Assembly: GCA_963784135.1 (NCBI GenBank)
Contig: CAWAQG010000006.1
Span: 1-64,000, forward strand
Source of the DNA: JADFXI01 sp963784135
GTDB taxonomy: Bacteria; Nitrospirota; Thermodesulfovibrionia; Thermodesulfovibrionales; Dissulfurispiraceae
DNA length: 64,000 bases
Direction: 5' to 3'
Position numbers and translations under genes: made by a program. A model generated the notes under the pieces. That model worked only from the letters and a program-made list of their open reading frames with translations. It ran no database searches and was not told where the DNA came from. This document shows, one piece after another, positions 25,070 through 33,657 of the stretch. Within the stretch, counting starts at the first letter, position 1, and every line of letters begins with the position of its first letter.

Positions 25070-25285
25070 ACTTCGCGTACTTTCCGGAAGAGAAGCGTAT
25101 GCGAGATTCTCGCTCGACACGGCTTCACCGAAGTTCGAAAAAGGGGAAGCCACATAATTATGCAAAGAAAACTGTCCAGTGGCACAATTACCGTTCCCGT
25201 CCCTGACCATCACGAAATCAGAATTGGGACCCTGCAGTCCATTGTACGCCAGGCAGAAATTCCTCGCTCAGAATTTGAATTATGA
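25062..25285 (+). pseudogene. hicA: Frameshifted hicA toxin gene
   Basis: A TTG start overlaps hicB by eight bases and gives GKLRVLSGREA, the HicA N-terminus. The frame then breaks near 25101: the rest of HicA continues in another frame as CEILARHGFTEVRKRGSHII, with the catalytic histidine, and SGTITVPVPDHHEIRIGTLQ through PRSEFEL and a stop at 25285. Removal of two bases (GC before GTATGC), or addition of one, restores the frame as GREVCEIL. A dead toxin with an intact antitoxin, or a sequencing error. Confidence 0.85.
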
Positions 25286-25528
25286 AATGCATACACAAAA
25301 CATCGCCTTCAACCAGATGAGGAGTAACGCTGGTCCGTTTCCCATTCCGGCCTGATTGCCCCTGCTCTTCGGATAACGGATTTTACCCGGCACAATGAGC
25401 ATGATCGCCAGCGGTGAGGACGTCTGTAGTACTCTGCTCTAAGGAACAATTTCACTTTACTCTTTAACCTGCAATCTCTTTTGGGTTACAATAGAAGCTC
25501 ATAAAATATACTGGAGGTATGACAATAT

Positions 25529-27307
25529 ATGTTTCGTGATAAATGGTGTGGTGAACTGGATTCTGCTCATATCGGTTGCCGCTGCACGCTTGCCGGCTGG
25601 GTCTTCAGGAGAAGGGACCACGGCGGACTTATATTTGTCGATCTGCGCGACAGGAGCGGTCTTGTGCAGGTCGTTTTCAGTTCTGATGTTTCGGAGGAGG
25701 CGCATGCGCTTGCACATGACCTTAGGGCTGAATTTGTCATATCGGTGGCGGGAGAAGTGCGGAAGAGGCCCGAAGGCAGCGAAAATCCCAACATCAGGAC
25801 GGGCATGATCGAATTGTATGTCGATACGCTCGCCGTGTTGAATGAGGCTGAAACACTGCCGTTCCCCATGGAGGAAGCCGGTGAAGCCTCGGAGTCTTTA
25901 CGGCTCAAATACCGGTATCTCGACCTGAGGAGACCTGAACTGCAGCATAACCTTATAGTACGGCACAGGGTGACAAAGCTCATCAGGGACTATCTGGATG
26001 AACAGGGATTTCTTGAAATAGAAACCCCCATGCTGACAAAATCCACGCCCGAAGGCGCGAGGGATTATCTTGTTCCGAGCAGGCTCAACCAGGGCCAGTT
26101 CTTTGCATTGCCCCAATCGCCGCAGCTTTTTAAACAGATACTCATGGTGTCGGGGCTCGAAAAATACTTCCAGATTGTCAAGTGCTTCAGGGATGAGGAC
26201 CTAAGGGCGGACCGGCAGCCGGAATTTACGCAGGTTGATATGGAGCTGTCCTTTATCGACAGGGAGGATATCATAACGCTTATCGAGCTGCTCATGAAAA
26301 GGCTCTTCCAGGAAGTCCTGGGCAAAGATATTCAAATCCCTTTTCAGCGGCTTGGGTACACAGAATCGATGGAACGGTTCGGAAACGACAAGCCCGATAT
26401 GAGGTTTGGGATGGAACTCAAAGACATGGCTGACCTTGCCTTAAAGGGGTCGTTCAAAGTCTTTCTCGATGCCCTCGCATCCGGCGGGCGGGTCAAGGCG
26501 ATTAACGGCAAGGGAATGGCGGGACTTTCCAGGAAAGAAATCGACATGCTCACGGAAGAGGCGCAGTCTTTCGGAGCAAAAGGCCTTGCGTGGATCAAGG
26601 TAAAAGGCGGCTTTGATTCACCGATTGCAAAATTCTTCCCCGAAGATGTGCTGCTGCAAATGGCCGGGAGGCTCGATGCCGGCGAAGGTGATTTGATGCT
26701 TTTTGTGGCGGACAGGGAGAAAGTCGTCCACGATGTGCTCAGCCGTATGCGGCTTGAACTTGGCAAGCGGCTGGACCTCATAAAAGAGGAATTCAACTTT
26801 GTTTGGATAATAGATTTTCCCCTTCTGGAGTGGGATGAAGACGAAAAGCGTTTTGTCGCCATTCACCATCCCTTCACAGCGCCGGTGGATGATGACATCT
26901 CCAGCCTCTTTACCGCCGGCGGCAATGAGCGGGAGCTGACGGCATCGCTCAGGGCAAAGGCATATGACATTGTGCTGAACGGCTGCGAAATCGGCGGCGG
27001 CAGCATCCGTATCCACAGGCGCGATGTGCAGAACAAAATATTTGAACTACTGGGCATCTCCGGCGAAGAGGCGCGAACAAAATTCGGCTTTCTACTTGAT
27101 GCCCTTGACTATGGGGCCCCTCCACACGGCGGCATTGCGCTGGGACTGGACAGGCTGTTGATGCTGATGGTCGGCGCACAATCGATACGTGATGTGATAG
27201 CATTTCCAAAAACCCAGAAAGCGATATGCCTCCTGAGCGGCGCTCCATCAACAGTCGAAGCAAAGCAGCTGAGGGAGCTGTTTATCAAACTCGACAGTCC
27301 GGTTTAA
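25529..27307 (+). CDS. aspS: Aspartyl-tRNA synthetase
   Basis: 592 residues, bacterial-type AspRS with anticodon-binding OB domain (CTLAGWVFRRRDHGGLIFVDLRDRSG), the class II motif 2 (FQIVKCFRDEDLRADRQPEFTQ), the GAD insertion and motif 3 (GIALGLDRLLMLMVG). It charges tRNA-Asp and may also charge tRNA-Asn if no AsnRS exists. A plausible promoter (TTTAAC ... TACAAT, about 25462-25491) precedes it. The gap 25286-25528 shows no gene but has a short segment (25433-25458) resembling 63761-63789. Confidence 0.97.
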   Translation: MFRDKWCGELDSAHIGCRCTLAGWVFRRRDHGGLIFVDLRDRSGLVQVVFSSDVSEEAHALAHDLRAEFVISVAGEVRKRPEGSENPNIRTGMIELYVDTLAVLNEAETLPFPMEEAGEASESLRLKYRYLDLRRPELQHNLIVRHRVTKLIRDYLDEQGFLEIETPMLTKSTPEGARDYLVPSRLNQGQFFALPQSPQLFKQILMVSGLEKYFQIVKCFRDEDLRADRQPEFTQVDMELSFIDREDIITLIELLMKRLFQEVLGKDIQIPFQRLGYTESMERFGNDKPDMRFGMELKDMADLALKGSFKVFLDALASGGRVKAINGKGMAGLSRKEIDMLTEEAQSFGAKGLAWIKVKGGFDSPIAKFFPEDVLLQMAGRLDAGEGDLMLFVADREKVVHDVLSRMRLELGKRLDLIKEEFNFVWIIDFPLLEWDEDEKRFVAIHHPFTAPVDDDISSLFTAGGNERELTASLRAKAYDIVLNGCEIGGGSIRIHRRDVQNKIFELLGISGEEARTKFGFLLDALDYGAPPHGGIALGLDRLLMLMVGAQSIRDVIAFPKTQKAICLLSGAPSTVEAKQLRELFIKLDSPV

Positions 27308-27317
27308 GAGCCCCGAA

Positions 27318-27851
27318 CTAAGGACATAATGCATTGCTCAGTGATTCAATTTCAGTATTAGGCTGTATGCGCTTCCAGCCGGAATCAGGATCAAGTTCTT
27401 TATAAAGGACTTGATCCTTAGCGAAGTCAATTATTTCCAGCTTGTGGGCCATATGGTTTCCGCAATCAATGTCATAAGTCATCACTGTATGGGAATAATC
27501 AGCGTAGACATATTTGGCCCTGAAATTTCCCCTGTTCTTTGCTTCCTCAATACGAACATTTTTTGCAGCTTCACTTTTTGGGAATACAACGGAAGATACT
27601 GTAAGAAATTGTCGGCTGCTATAACGTAAGGTCCGGGTATCGTAATAATAATCATTGAGACTGTTTGAATCGTAAAGGACCAGTTTAATACCCCGCACTG
27701 CGTACAAGGAGTTCTTTATATCTCTATAATAGACATCCCTTGCATCCATAACTGTACAGCAAGGAAATAATGCTATACAAGAAAAAACAAGAAAATATTT
27801 GGCAAAAGTTATAACGTATTTATATTTTAATATCATGTCCGGGATATACAT
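27318..27851 (-). CDS. Putative lipoprotein, surface-adhesin E-like
   Basis: 177 residues. A hydrophobic N-terminus ending in LFPCCTV suggests a lipoprotein signal peptide. The C-terminal part (CGNHMAHKLEIIDFAKDQVLYKELDPDSGWKRIQPNTEIESL ... C) resembles the small surface-adhesin E/CarO-like domain found in many periplasmic lipoproteins, with paired cysteines. Function unknown. It is convergent with aspS, 10 bases away. No clear ribosome binding site separates the two candidate starts (27851, 27836). Confidence 0.6.
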   Translation of the reverse strand: MYIPDMILKYKYVITFAKYFLVFSCIALFPCCTVMDARDVYYRDIKNSLYAVRGIKLVLYDSNSLNDYYYDTRTLRYSSRQFLTVSSVVFPKSEAAKNVRIEEAKNRGNFRAKYVYADYSHTVMTYDIDCGNHMAHKLEIIDFAKDQVLYKELDPDSGWKRIQPNTEIESLSNALCP

Positions 27852-28201
27852 ACCAGTTAAACAGCAATAACTTTATAGCACAGTGCAATAACGGAGGTCA
27901 ACAACATATACTGTATTCCATGGATATATTGTTGACATCATATTGACTCTTGCATGGAAAATGTCAAATTTGTGACGCAAAGACGGCATACCTTATATTC
28001 CTGCACGGCGCAACACCGTATTTATGAACTGAAGCACTTAGTAGTGAGCAAAGAGGTTTTTTTTTGGTTTTGCTCAACAATGCGATATCAGGGTGATATC
28101 AGGCACGGCACTTGCTATAAATTATGCGGCAAAGCATAAGAATTGGAGAATTTAACTATATTTAGTATAATATGACAAAAATAAAAGTGACAAGGTGATT
28201 G
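27852..28201. other. Intergenic region upstream of pilM
   Basis: No gene is supported; a 61-codon plus-strand ORF here (27954-28139) has no family features. The region is AT-rich and carries the divergent control region for the lipoprotein and the pilus operon, including the promoter at 28143-28171. The short repeat GATATCAGG occurs twice (28084-28103). Confidence 0.5.
28143..28171 (+). promoter_or_regulatory. Sigma-70-type promoter for pilM operon
   Basis: TTGGAG (28143-28148) and a perfect TATAAT (28166-28171) are separated by 17 bases, 31 bases before the pilM start. No -24/-12 sigma-54 element is seen. Confidence 0.6.
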
Positions 28202-29260
28202 ATGTTTTTGAAAAAGAGAAACCCTATAGGACTTGATATAGGTTCAGGCTATATCAAGTCTGTACAGCTCAATGATGCAAAAGAAGGGTATGAACTCTCT
28301 TTTATCAGCATGCTGAGGCTGGAACAGGAACTTATTGTCGATGGAATTATTACCGACAAGAACAGGCTGGCAGCTTCCATACGGGAGCTTTTGAAAATTG
28401 CCGGAGTAAGAGGTGGAGATGCAGTTATAGGCGTATCTGGGCATTCGTCGGTCATCGTAAAGAAAATAGGGATGCCTGTAATGACTGCGGAAGAGCTCGG
28501 ACTATCTATTAAAAGCGAGGCGGAGCAGTATATACCTTTTGATATTAATGATGTGAATATTGATTTTGAGATCCTGGGTGCCAAAGAGGATGAAGCCGGC
28601 CAGATGGACGTCCTTCTTGTTGCGGCCAAGAAGAATGTGATTGCAGATTATGCAGAGGCGGTTGATATGGCCGGCCTCGATCCCCTCATCGTGGATGTAG
28701 ATGCTTTTGCGTTGAACAACATGTATGAACTGAACTACGATAGCGCAGGGAAGAAGAATGTTGCCCTGGTCAATGTGGGCGCAAGCAAAACAAATATCAA
28801 CGTGCTGCACGATGGCCGCCTGGTGTTTACAAGAGACAGCGCAATGGGCAGCAACTATCATACCGAGGTGCTGGAGAGGGAACTTGATATTTCACGGGAG
28901 GATGCCGAGAGGTTGAAACAGGGGAAATCTGTTGCCGGCGTATCACCTGAAAATGCGGAGGCTGCCATAGTCGCCGCCTCAGATGAAATTTATACGGAGA
29001 TATACCGGTCTTTTGAGTATTTCAAGAGCAGCGTCGCCGAAGAAGAAGTGGAAGAAGTCATCCTGAGCGGAGGGGCCGCCCTTATCAAGAAGTTTCCTGA
29101 AATGATGGCTGAGAAACTCGGCATTAAGGTGGAATTGGCCGATCCGTTTAAGAAAATAAAAATACCTGAAAAGCTCGGCCCCGCTAATATCATGAAGACT
29201 GCGCCGATGGCCGCGGTAGCGGTGGGACTTGCGCTGCGGCGTGCCGGAGAAAAGTCATGA
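28202..29260 (+). CDS. pilM: Type IV pilus assembly protein PilM
   Basis: 352 residues, an actin-like ATPase that binds the cytoplasmic tail of PilN in the pilus alignment complex. Motifs: PIGLDIGSGYIKSVQL (phosphate 1), VALVNVGASKTNINVL (phosphate 2), VEEVILSGGAALIKKFPEMM (adenosine). The ATG at 28202 has AAGGTG four bases upstream; a TTG just before is less likely. It appears intact, unlike pilN, pilP and pilQ downstream. Confidence 0.93.
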   Translation: MFLKKRNPIGLDIGSGYIKSVQLNDAKEGYELSFISMLRLEQELIVDGIITDKNRLAASIRELLKIAGVRGGDAVIGVSGHSSVIVKKIGMPVMTAEELGLSIKSEAEQYIPFDINDVNIDFEILGAKEDEAGQMDVLLVAAKKNVIADYAEAVDMAGLDPLIVDVDAFALNNMYELNYDSAGKKNVALVNVGASKTNINVLHDGRLVFTRDSAMGSNYHTEVLERELDISREDAERLKQGKSVAGVSPENAEAAIVAASDEIYTEIYRSFEYFKSSVAEEEVEEVILSGGAALIKKFPEMMAEKLGIKVELADPFKKIKIPEKLGPANIMKTAPMAAVAVGLALRRAGEKS

Positions 29261-29800
29261 TAAGAATAAATCTTTTAATCGAAAAGCGAAAAAAAAGGAA
29301 GAATCGTGGGGCCGCAAAACCTGGCCATCGCACTTATAGCGGTCAACCTCGCGGCATTGGTAGTTTCCGGCTCTGTGACGGTCTGGGTAAAAGGCAAAGT
29401 AGCGCAACTGAGGGAAGAAAGCGCGGCGAACAAATTAGTTATCGCTACACTTACCAAAAAGATCGATGAGATAAATAAAATTGCCAAACTTAATAAAGAA
29501 CTTGAGCTGCGGAGCACACTGATAGAAACGCTGCGGAAAAATCAATCGGTCCCTGTGCGGATCCTCGATGAAGTGGGTCAGCTTATTCCCGACGGGGTCT
29601 GGCTGAACGCTCTTTTTTTTAAAGATGGCATTGTCAGTCTTGAAGGGACCGCATTCTCTAATCCCGATATTGTCTCTTTTATGGATAATTTGAAGAGGCC
29701 GGCAGACCTCGAAGATGCTTATCTGGAAGACTCGAGGGAGGGTGCGATCGATAAAGTCAAGGTATACCAGTTCAAGGCCCATTTCAAGGTGAAGGGATAG
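29257..29800 (+). pseudogene. pilN: pilN, frameshifted near its start
   Basis: The start (MIRINLLIEKRKK), overlapping the pilM stop by four bases, is a typical PilN cytoplasmic tail that binds PilM. At the A8 run 29286-29293 the frame breaks; the rest of PilN continues in the +1 frame from about 29294 (GPQNLAIALIAVNLAALVVS transmembrane helix, then LNALFFKDGIVSLEGTA). Dropping one A restores the gene. Possible causes are a true mutation, a homopolymer sequencing error or slippage-dependent expression. An internal GTG at 29306 could start a protein lacking the PilM-binding tail. Confidence 0.85.
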
Positions 29801-30450
29801 TGCCGCCTATGGATATTAAAGCGACTTTGGGCGGGATAAATTTAAAGCTCGAAGCATTGCCGCCGCTTAAAAAGAATATGGCGCTCGCTGTTCCTCCGAT
29901 ATTGATTATTGCGCTTACCGTTTACTTTCTTGTCATGCCTGTCCTTGAAGAGAGAGGAACACTGACTGAAGAGATAGGCAAGCAGACTGCGCAAATCGGC
30001 GACCTCCAGAAGAACTCGTCAAAGCTTCCGGCGTTGCAGGCCGAGAATAAGCTGCTTAGCGACAAGCTTATGGTACTGCAGATGCAGCTGCCCGAAGAGT
30101 GGGAGGTTTCCGGTCTCCTGAAGCAGGTGTCGGACCTCGGCGTGAAATCCGGATTGCAGGTGGTCTCCTGGACGCCGGTGGCCAAGAGCGTCCATCCGAG
30201 CAATGAAGTCTATACGATCCCCGTTAACGTGGAAATGCGCGGCGCCTACCATATGTTCGGTAAGTTTGCCGCCAACGTAACGGCCATTAACCGGATCGTC
30301 AATATATCGAATATAACTATGAGGGTCGGGGACCCGAAAATGTTCCCGAAAGGTATGACGGGTCTTAATATCAGCTTCACGTTGACAACTTATTCTCTCA
30401 TACCGGAAAAAGAAAGGGAAGCGCTGCAGAAGAAGGGCCAGAAGAAATGA
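29800..30450 (+). CDS. pilO: Type IV pilus inner membrane protein PilO
   Basis: 216 residues: short cytoplasmic tail, one membrane helix (MALAVPPILIIALTVYFLVM), a coiled coil (EEIGKQTAQIGDLQKNSSKL) and a ferredoxin-like periplasmic domain with VEMRGAYHMFGKFAANVTA. PilO pairs with PilN in the alignment complex. A GTG at 29800 overlaps the pilN stop (TAGTG) with AAGGGA upstream; an ATG at 29809 is the alternative. It is the only gene of N, O, P and Q that reads through without a break. Confidence 0.9.
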   Translation: MPPMDIKATLGGINLKLEALPPLKKNMALAVPPILIIALTVYFLVMPVLEERGTLTEEIGKQTAQIGDLQKNSSKLPALQAENKLLSDKLMVLQMQLPEEWEVSGLLKQVSDLGVKSGLQVVSWTPVAKSVHPSNEVYTIPVNVEMRGAYHMFGKFAANVTAINRIVNISNITMRVGDPKMFPKGMTGLNISFTLTTYSLIPEKEREALQKKGQKK

Positions 30451-31066
30451 AAAAACAGCGTCCATTGATAATATCCATCCTGGGCATAGTTATTATTATT
30501 TCAGCTTTAGCTGTAGTATATAAGATATATTTTACCGGTAAGTCCGTTAAGGAGACAGTAACGCCGCCTCCTGCCCGGGTTGCTCCGGCCCGCAGACCTT
30601 TGCCCCCGATTACCGGGAGTCCGGGGCCGGCTAAAATTGCCCGGACCGGAGCAGAAACAAAGATGCCTGACATGTCCGCTGCAGGAGGACTGCAGAAGGT
30701 TGATGAAAAGACAGTCTCGCTGACCGCTTACGAATATAATGCGAATGGCAGGAGGGACCCGTTTGCGACATTGATCGTAAAAGTGGAGACCGAGAGAAAA
30801 AAGGGGGCCCCCCACTCGAGAGTTATGCTGTTAACGAGTTCAAGTTGACGGCAATTTTATGGAGCGGTTCCGGGTTTTATGCATTGGTTTCCTCGCCGGA
30901 CGGTAAGAATTTTACGCTCAGAGAAGGAACAGCTATTGGATTACACGGCGGGAAAGTGGATAAAATCAAGAAGGATTCTGTTATTATTAAGGAGTTTTTA
31001 AAGGATTACAGGGGAACTGTTAAACCAAGTTATACCGTTATAAGACTCCATCGGGAGGAAGAGTGA
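30447..31066 (+). pseudogene. pilP: pilP, frameshifted in the middle
   Basis: The first frame (30447-30848) has a membrane anchor, a proline-rich linker and the conserved NGRRDPFATLIVKVE. It breaks at the GGGGGCCCCCC run near 30808-30818. The second frame carries the PilP beta-domain (LTAILWSGSGFYALVSSPDGK ... GTAIGLHGGKVDKI) and ends at 31066. Adding one C restores a continuous protein (GAPPLESYAVNEFKL). PilP links PilNO to the secretin PilQ. Read as it stands, the beta-domain would be missing. Confidence 0.85.
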
Positions 31067-31629
31067 TGAAGATAAAGAACAGAGGCTTTATAGCTGCTGC
31101 CGGTTTTATTGTGTCGCTTTTAATCGTGCTTGTATCATCTGTGACATCATATGCCGCATTAAAAGACACGGAGATTACAGGCATAGAGGTGCTTGATAAT
31201 GCGATCCAGATTAAAGCCGATGCCCCGATTACATATAAGCTTTACCGGCCGGAAGACCCTTTCAGGGTCACTGTCGATATAGAAGGCGCCCGTCTCGGCA
31301 AATTTGTCGACAAGATATTTCCGGACCGCTCCGGAGTGACCGAAATTGAGCCTGTTCAAATTCTGAAACCGGCCACTATTGCTCGGCTGAATATATTATT
31401 GCAATCTCCGGCAACTATAACTCCCGAAGTTAAGGACAATGTTCTTGTCCTCGCAATTAGCGGCAATGGAAAGCCCGCTGCCGAAGTTGCGGCGAGTGCC
31501 GGGGATGATGAGACCGGAATTTCTGAAACAGTGCCCGCCGCAGGAAATAGAGCGCGCAAACGCCGGGCGGATGGTAAGGGTGACGGCGCTGCGGCGAGTT
31601 ACGAGGCAGGGTCAAGATGTCCCGAGTGA
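31066..31629 (+). pseudogene. pilQ: pilQ N-terminal part (AMIN domain), disrupted
   Basis: An ATG overlapping the pilP stop opens a signal peptide (FIVSLLIVLVSSVTSYA) and an AMIN peptidoglycan-binding domain (TGIEVLDNAIQIKADAPITY, FRVTVDIEGARLGKF). After about residue 160 the translation loses resemblance to PilQ and stops at 31629. Between about 31550 and 31750 no single indel restores the expected second AMIN region, so several changes, or a rearrangement, are present. The secretin body resumes downstream at 31804. Confidence 0.75.
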
Positions 31630-31803
31630 CGGTGCGCCGCTGCGTGAACATTGCCGCCGGGAAAGATAAAGGATGATAAAGATGGTATGATGGACCGGAC
31701 AGCGCTGTGGCCTCTAAAAAACGATGCGGCAAGCAAGCCCCAAAGCTAGCTGCTCAAGACCCCCTGCCAGGGCGAAGTAAAGAAGCAGCCCGTCTCTTTT
31801 GAC

Positions 31804-33039
31804 GTGCAGGAAGCCGATCTTGCGGCGGTTATAGGGATTTTGAATTATGATTTGACCGGATGCAATATCGTAATCAATCCCGATGATGTCAGGGGCAAGA
31901 AGATCACCATGAAGCTTTTGAATGTGCCCTGGGACCAGGCGCTGGATTTAATCCTGAAGACCTTCGGTCTTGAAAAGATTGTTGAGGGCAATGTTATCAG
32001 GGTTGTGACGAAAAATACATTTCAGGAGGAGCAGAAGGCCGCAGCTGCCAAAGAATTGGTAAATGTCGAAACAAAGGTCTTTCTGGTCAACTATGCCAAT
32101 GTCGATAAAATAAAGGACGCTATTGTCAATGCAAAGTTAGTTGCGAAGGACAACATCAGCACCGACCCCAGGACGCGCTCCGTAATTGTGAAGGACATTC
32201 CTTCGAATATCGAGGAAGTACAGAAACTTATCAAGACGCTCGATAAGCCGACCCGGCAGGTACTTATCGAGGCCAGGATGGTTGAGGTTTCAAAGAATTA
32301 TGACAATCAGCTTGGCGTCGAATGGGGCGGCTATTGGGCCCCGACCGCAACGAAGTCTGCCTTTAATCTGGTCGGTTCTACTACTGCGGGAGCTACCGGA
32401 ATTAATGGGAGCCAGGCAGTCACTACTTTGCCTACGGGCACCGGCACAACCCCCTATTTCCCCACACTTGCCAGTCTCCCTACTTCGGGTGCGCCGACGG
32501 GAGCTTTTACCCTGGGCTATCTTAATCCCGCGAGGACCTTCGGTCTGGACTTGAGAATATCGGCGCTCGAAACGAGCGGCAAAGGCAGGATTGTTTCGAG
32601 TCCCAAGATTATGACTCTTGATAATGAAAAAGCCATAATCAAGCAGGGGCGAAAAATCCCCTATTCTACTGTTTCCAATGCCGGTACCCAGGTCCAGTTT
32701 ATTGATGCCGCCCTTGGCCTTGTCGTGACCCCTCAGGTTGGCCCTGACAACACCATTTTGCTGAACATAGATGCGACCAACGATCAAGCGGATTTCTCCA
32801 ATACCTCGGAGGGCCTGCCGTCTATAACGACAAATGAGGCAACCACGCAGGTGCTGATTAAGGATGGAGCGACTGTTGTTTTGGGCGGAATTTTGACAAG
32901 CACCGAGCAGGAAAGTGAAGATAGCGTCCCCGGCATTTCCAAGATTCCTCTTTTCGGAGAGCTGTTTAAAAATCATGCCAAGACGATGACTACAGACGAA
33001 CTGCTTATATTTATTACACCGAGAATAATAGAACAATAG
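31804..33039 (+). CDS. pilQ: pilQ C-terminal part, secretin
   Basis: 411 residues, with the open frame extending back to about 31750 (KKQPVSFDVQEADLAAVIGI). It contains an STN/N0-like domain (ITMKLLNVPWDQALDLILK), an N1/NolW domain (KVFLVNYANVDKIKDAIVNA) and the secretin barrel (LGVEWGGYW, GKGRIVSSPKIMTLDNEKA, VVLGGILTSTEQESEDSVPGISKIPLFGELFK, ELLIFITPRIIE). It would form the outer membrane pilus pore, but as written it lacks a signal peptide. The internal GTG start is probably not real; this is the 3' piece of pilQ. Confidence 0.85.
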   Translation: MQEADLAAVIGILNYDLTGCNIVINPDDVRGKKITMKLLNVPWDQALDLILKTFGLEKIVEGNVIRVVTKNTFQEEQKAAAAKELVNVETKVFLVNYANVDKIKDAIVNAKLVAKDNISTDPRTRSVIVKDIPSNIEEVQKLIKTLDKPTRQVLIEARMVEVSKNYDNQLGVEWGGYWAPTATKSAFNLVGSTTAGATGINGSQAVTTLPTGTGTTPYFPTLASLPTSGAPTGAFTLGYLNPARTFGLDLRISALETSGKGRIVSSPKIMTLDNEKAIIKQGRKIPYSTVSNAGTQVQFIDAALGLVVTPQVGPDNTILLNIDATNDQADFSNTSEGLPSITTNEATTQVLIKDGATVVLGGILTSTEQESEDSVPGISKIPLFGELFKNHAKTMTTDELLIFITPRIIEQ

Positions 33040-33045
33040 GAAACA

Positions 33046-33136
33046 CAGGCAATAGGCTATAGGAAAAAAGAGAAAAGAATTTTTTTATTATTTTATGACT
33101 TTGACCTATTGCCTATAGCCCATTGCCTATTGCCTG
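33046..33136. repeat. Heptamer-repeat hairpin element D
   Basis: The left arm CAGGCAATAGGCTATAGG (33046-33063) and the longer right arm 33102-33136 (with CCTATTGCCTATAGCCCATT) are complementary, around a loop with AAAAAAGAGAAAAG and TTTTTTTATTATTTT. It sits directly after pilQ. The unit sequences are nearly the same as in elements A and E. Confidence 0.8.
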
Positions 33137-33145
33137 TTTTATTAT

Positions 33146-33430
33146 TCATAATTGGTAATTATCAATGAATCTTATGCCGGCGAAGTAACAACAGAGTTCA
33201 CTGTTGAGGTCGTTTATAAAGGAACGTTCCTGTCCGTCTTCAAAGAGTATCCTCACAAGGCAAAATCCTCCGGGTAATCCCGAGTGTTTTTCTTCAACAA
33301 CCTCGCCGGGTCCCCAGAGTGAGTATTTTGTATGGATGACCCTGTCCCCCACTCTCAAATATAATCTGCAATTCATATAATAATTATAACAAAGTTGCAT
33401 AATCGGAAGGTATCGTCCGAATGGCCCCAT
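33146..33430 (-). CDS. Small DUF3553-like protein
   Basis: Up to 94 residues. The core LRVGDRVIHTKYSLWGPGEVVEE ... VRILFEDGQERSFINDLNSELC resembles small CarD/DUF3553-like SH3 folds (GD.V.H...G.G.V.....V.FE.G....). The start is uncertain: 33430 gives the full ORF, but similarity begins near the ATG at 33376 (MNCRLYLRVGDR); neither has a good ribosome binding site. Function unknown. Confidence 0.5.
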   Translation of the reverse strand: MGPFGRYLPIMQLCYNYYMNCRLYLRVGDRVIHTKYSLWGPGEVVEEKHSGLPGGFCLVRILFEDGQERSFINDLNSELCCYFAGIRFIDNYQL

Positions 33431-33448
33431 CTCTCAAGAAACTGATTC

Positions 33449-33607
33449 GTTGCCTCATTTAAAAATCTATTCGAAATAATTTTACCTGGCAACACCAACC
33501 GCGTCATTCCCGCAGTCTTTTAGCGGGAATCCATGTTTTTTTCTGGATTCCCGCTAAAAGACTGCGGGAATGACGTAAGCTTATTAAAGATTTTTACGTG
33601 AGGCAAC
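33449..33607. repeat. Nested inverted-repeat element
   Basis: An inner perfect 32-bp inverted repeat (33502-33533 and 33544-33575, beginning CGTCATTCCCGCAGTC) with a 10-base loop is enclosed by an outer imperfect repeat (33449-33468 GTTGCCTCATTTAAAAATCT; 33588-33607). The outer sequence TGCCTCACGTAAAAATC also occurs exactly at 62245-62261. A smaller relative of the inner part (GTCATTCCCGC-GAAG-GCGGGAATGAC) is at 46955-46980. This looks like a dispersed, non-coding, hairpin-forming repeat family. Confidence 0.75.
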
Positions 33608-33657
33608 ACGTCGTCAGGGGCAGGCTGTTTATCGGACCCGCTGCCGGCACACAGGCA

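Noticed and set aside
27954..28139. 61-codon ORF upstream of pilM
   Set aside because: No start signal or family features; it overlaps the pilus promoter region.
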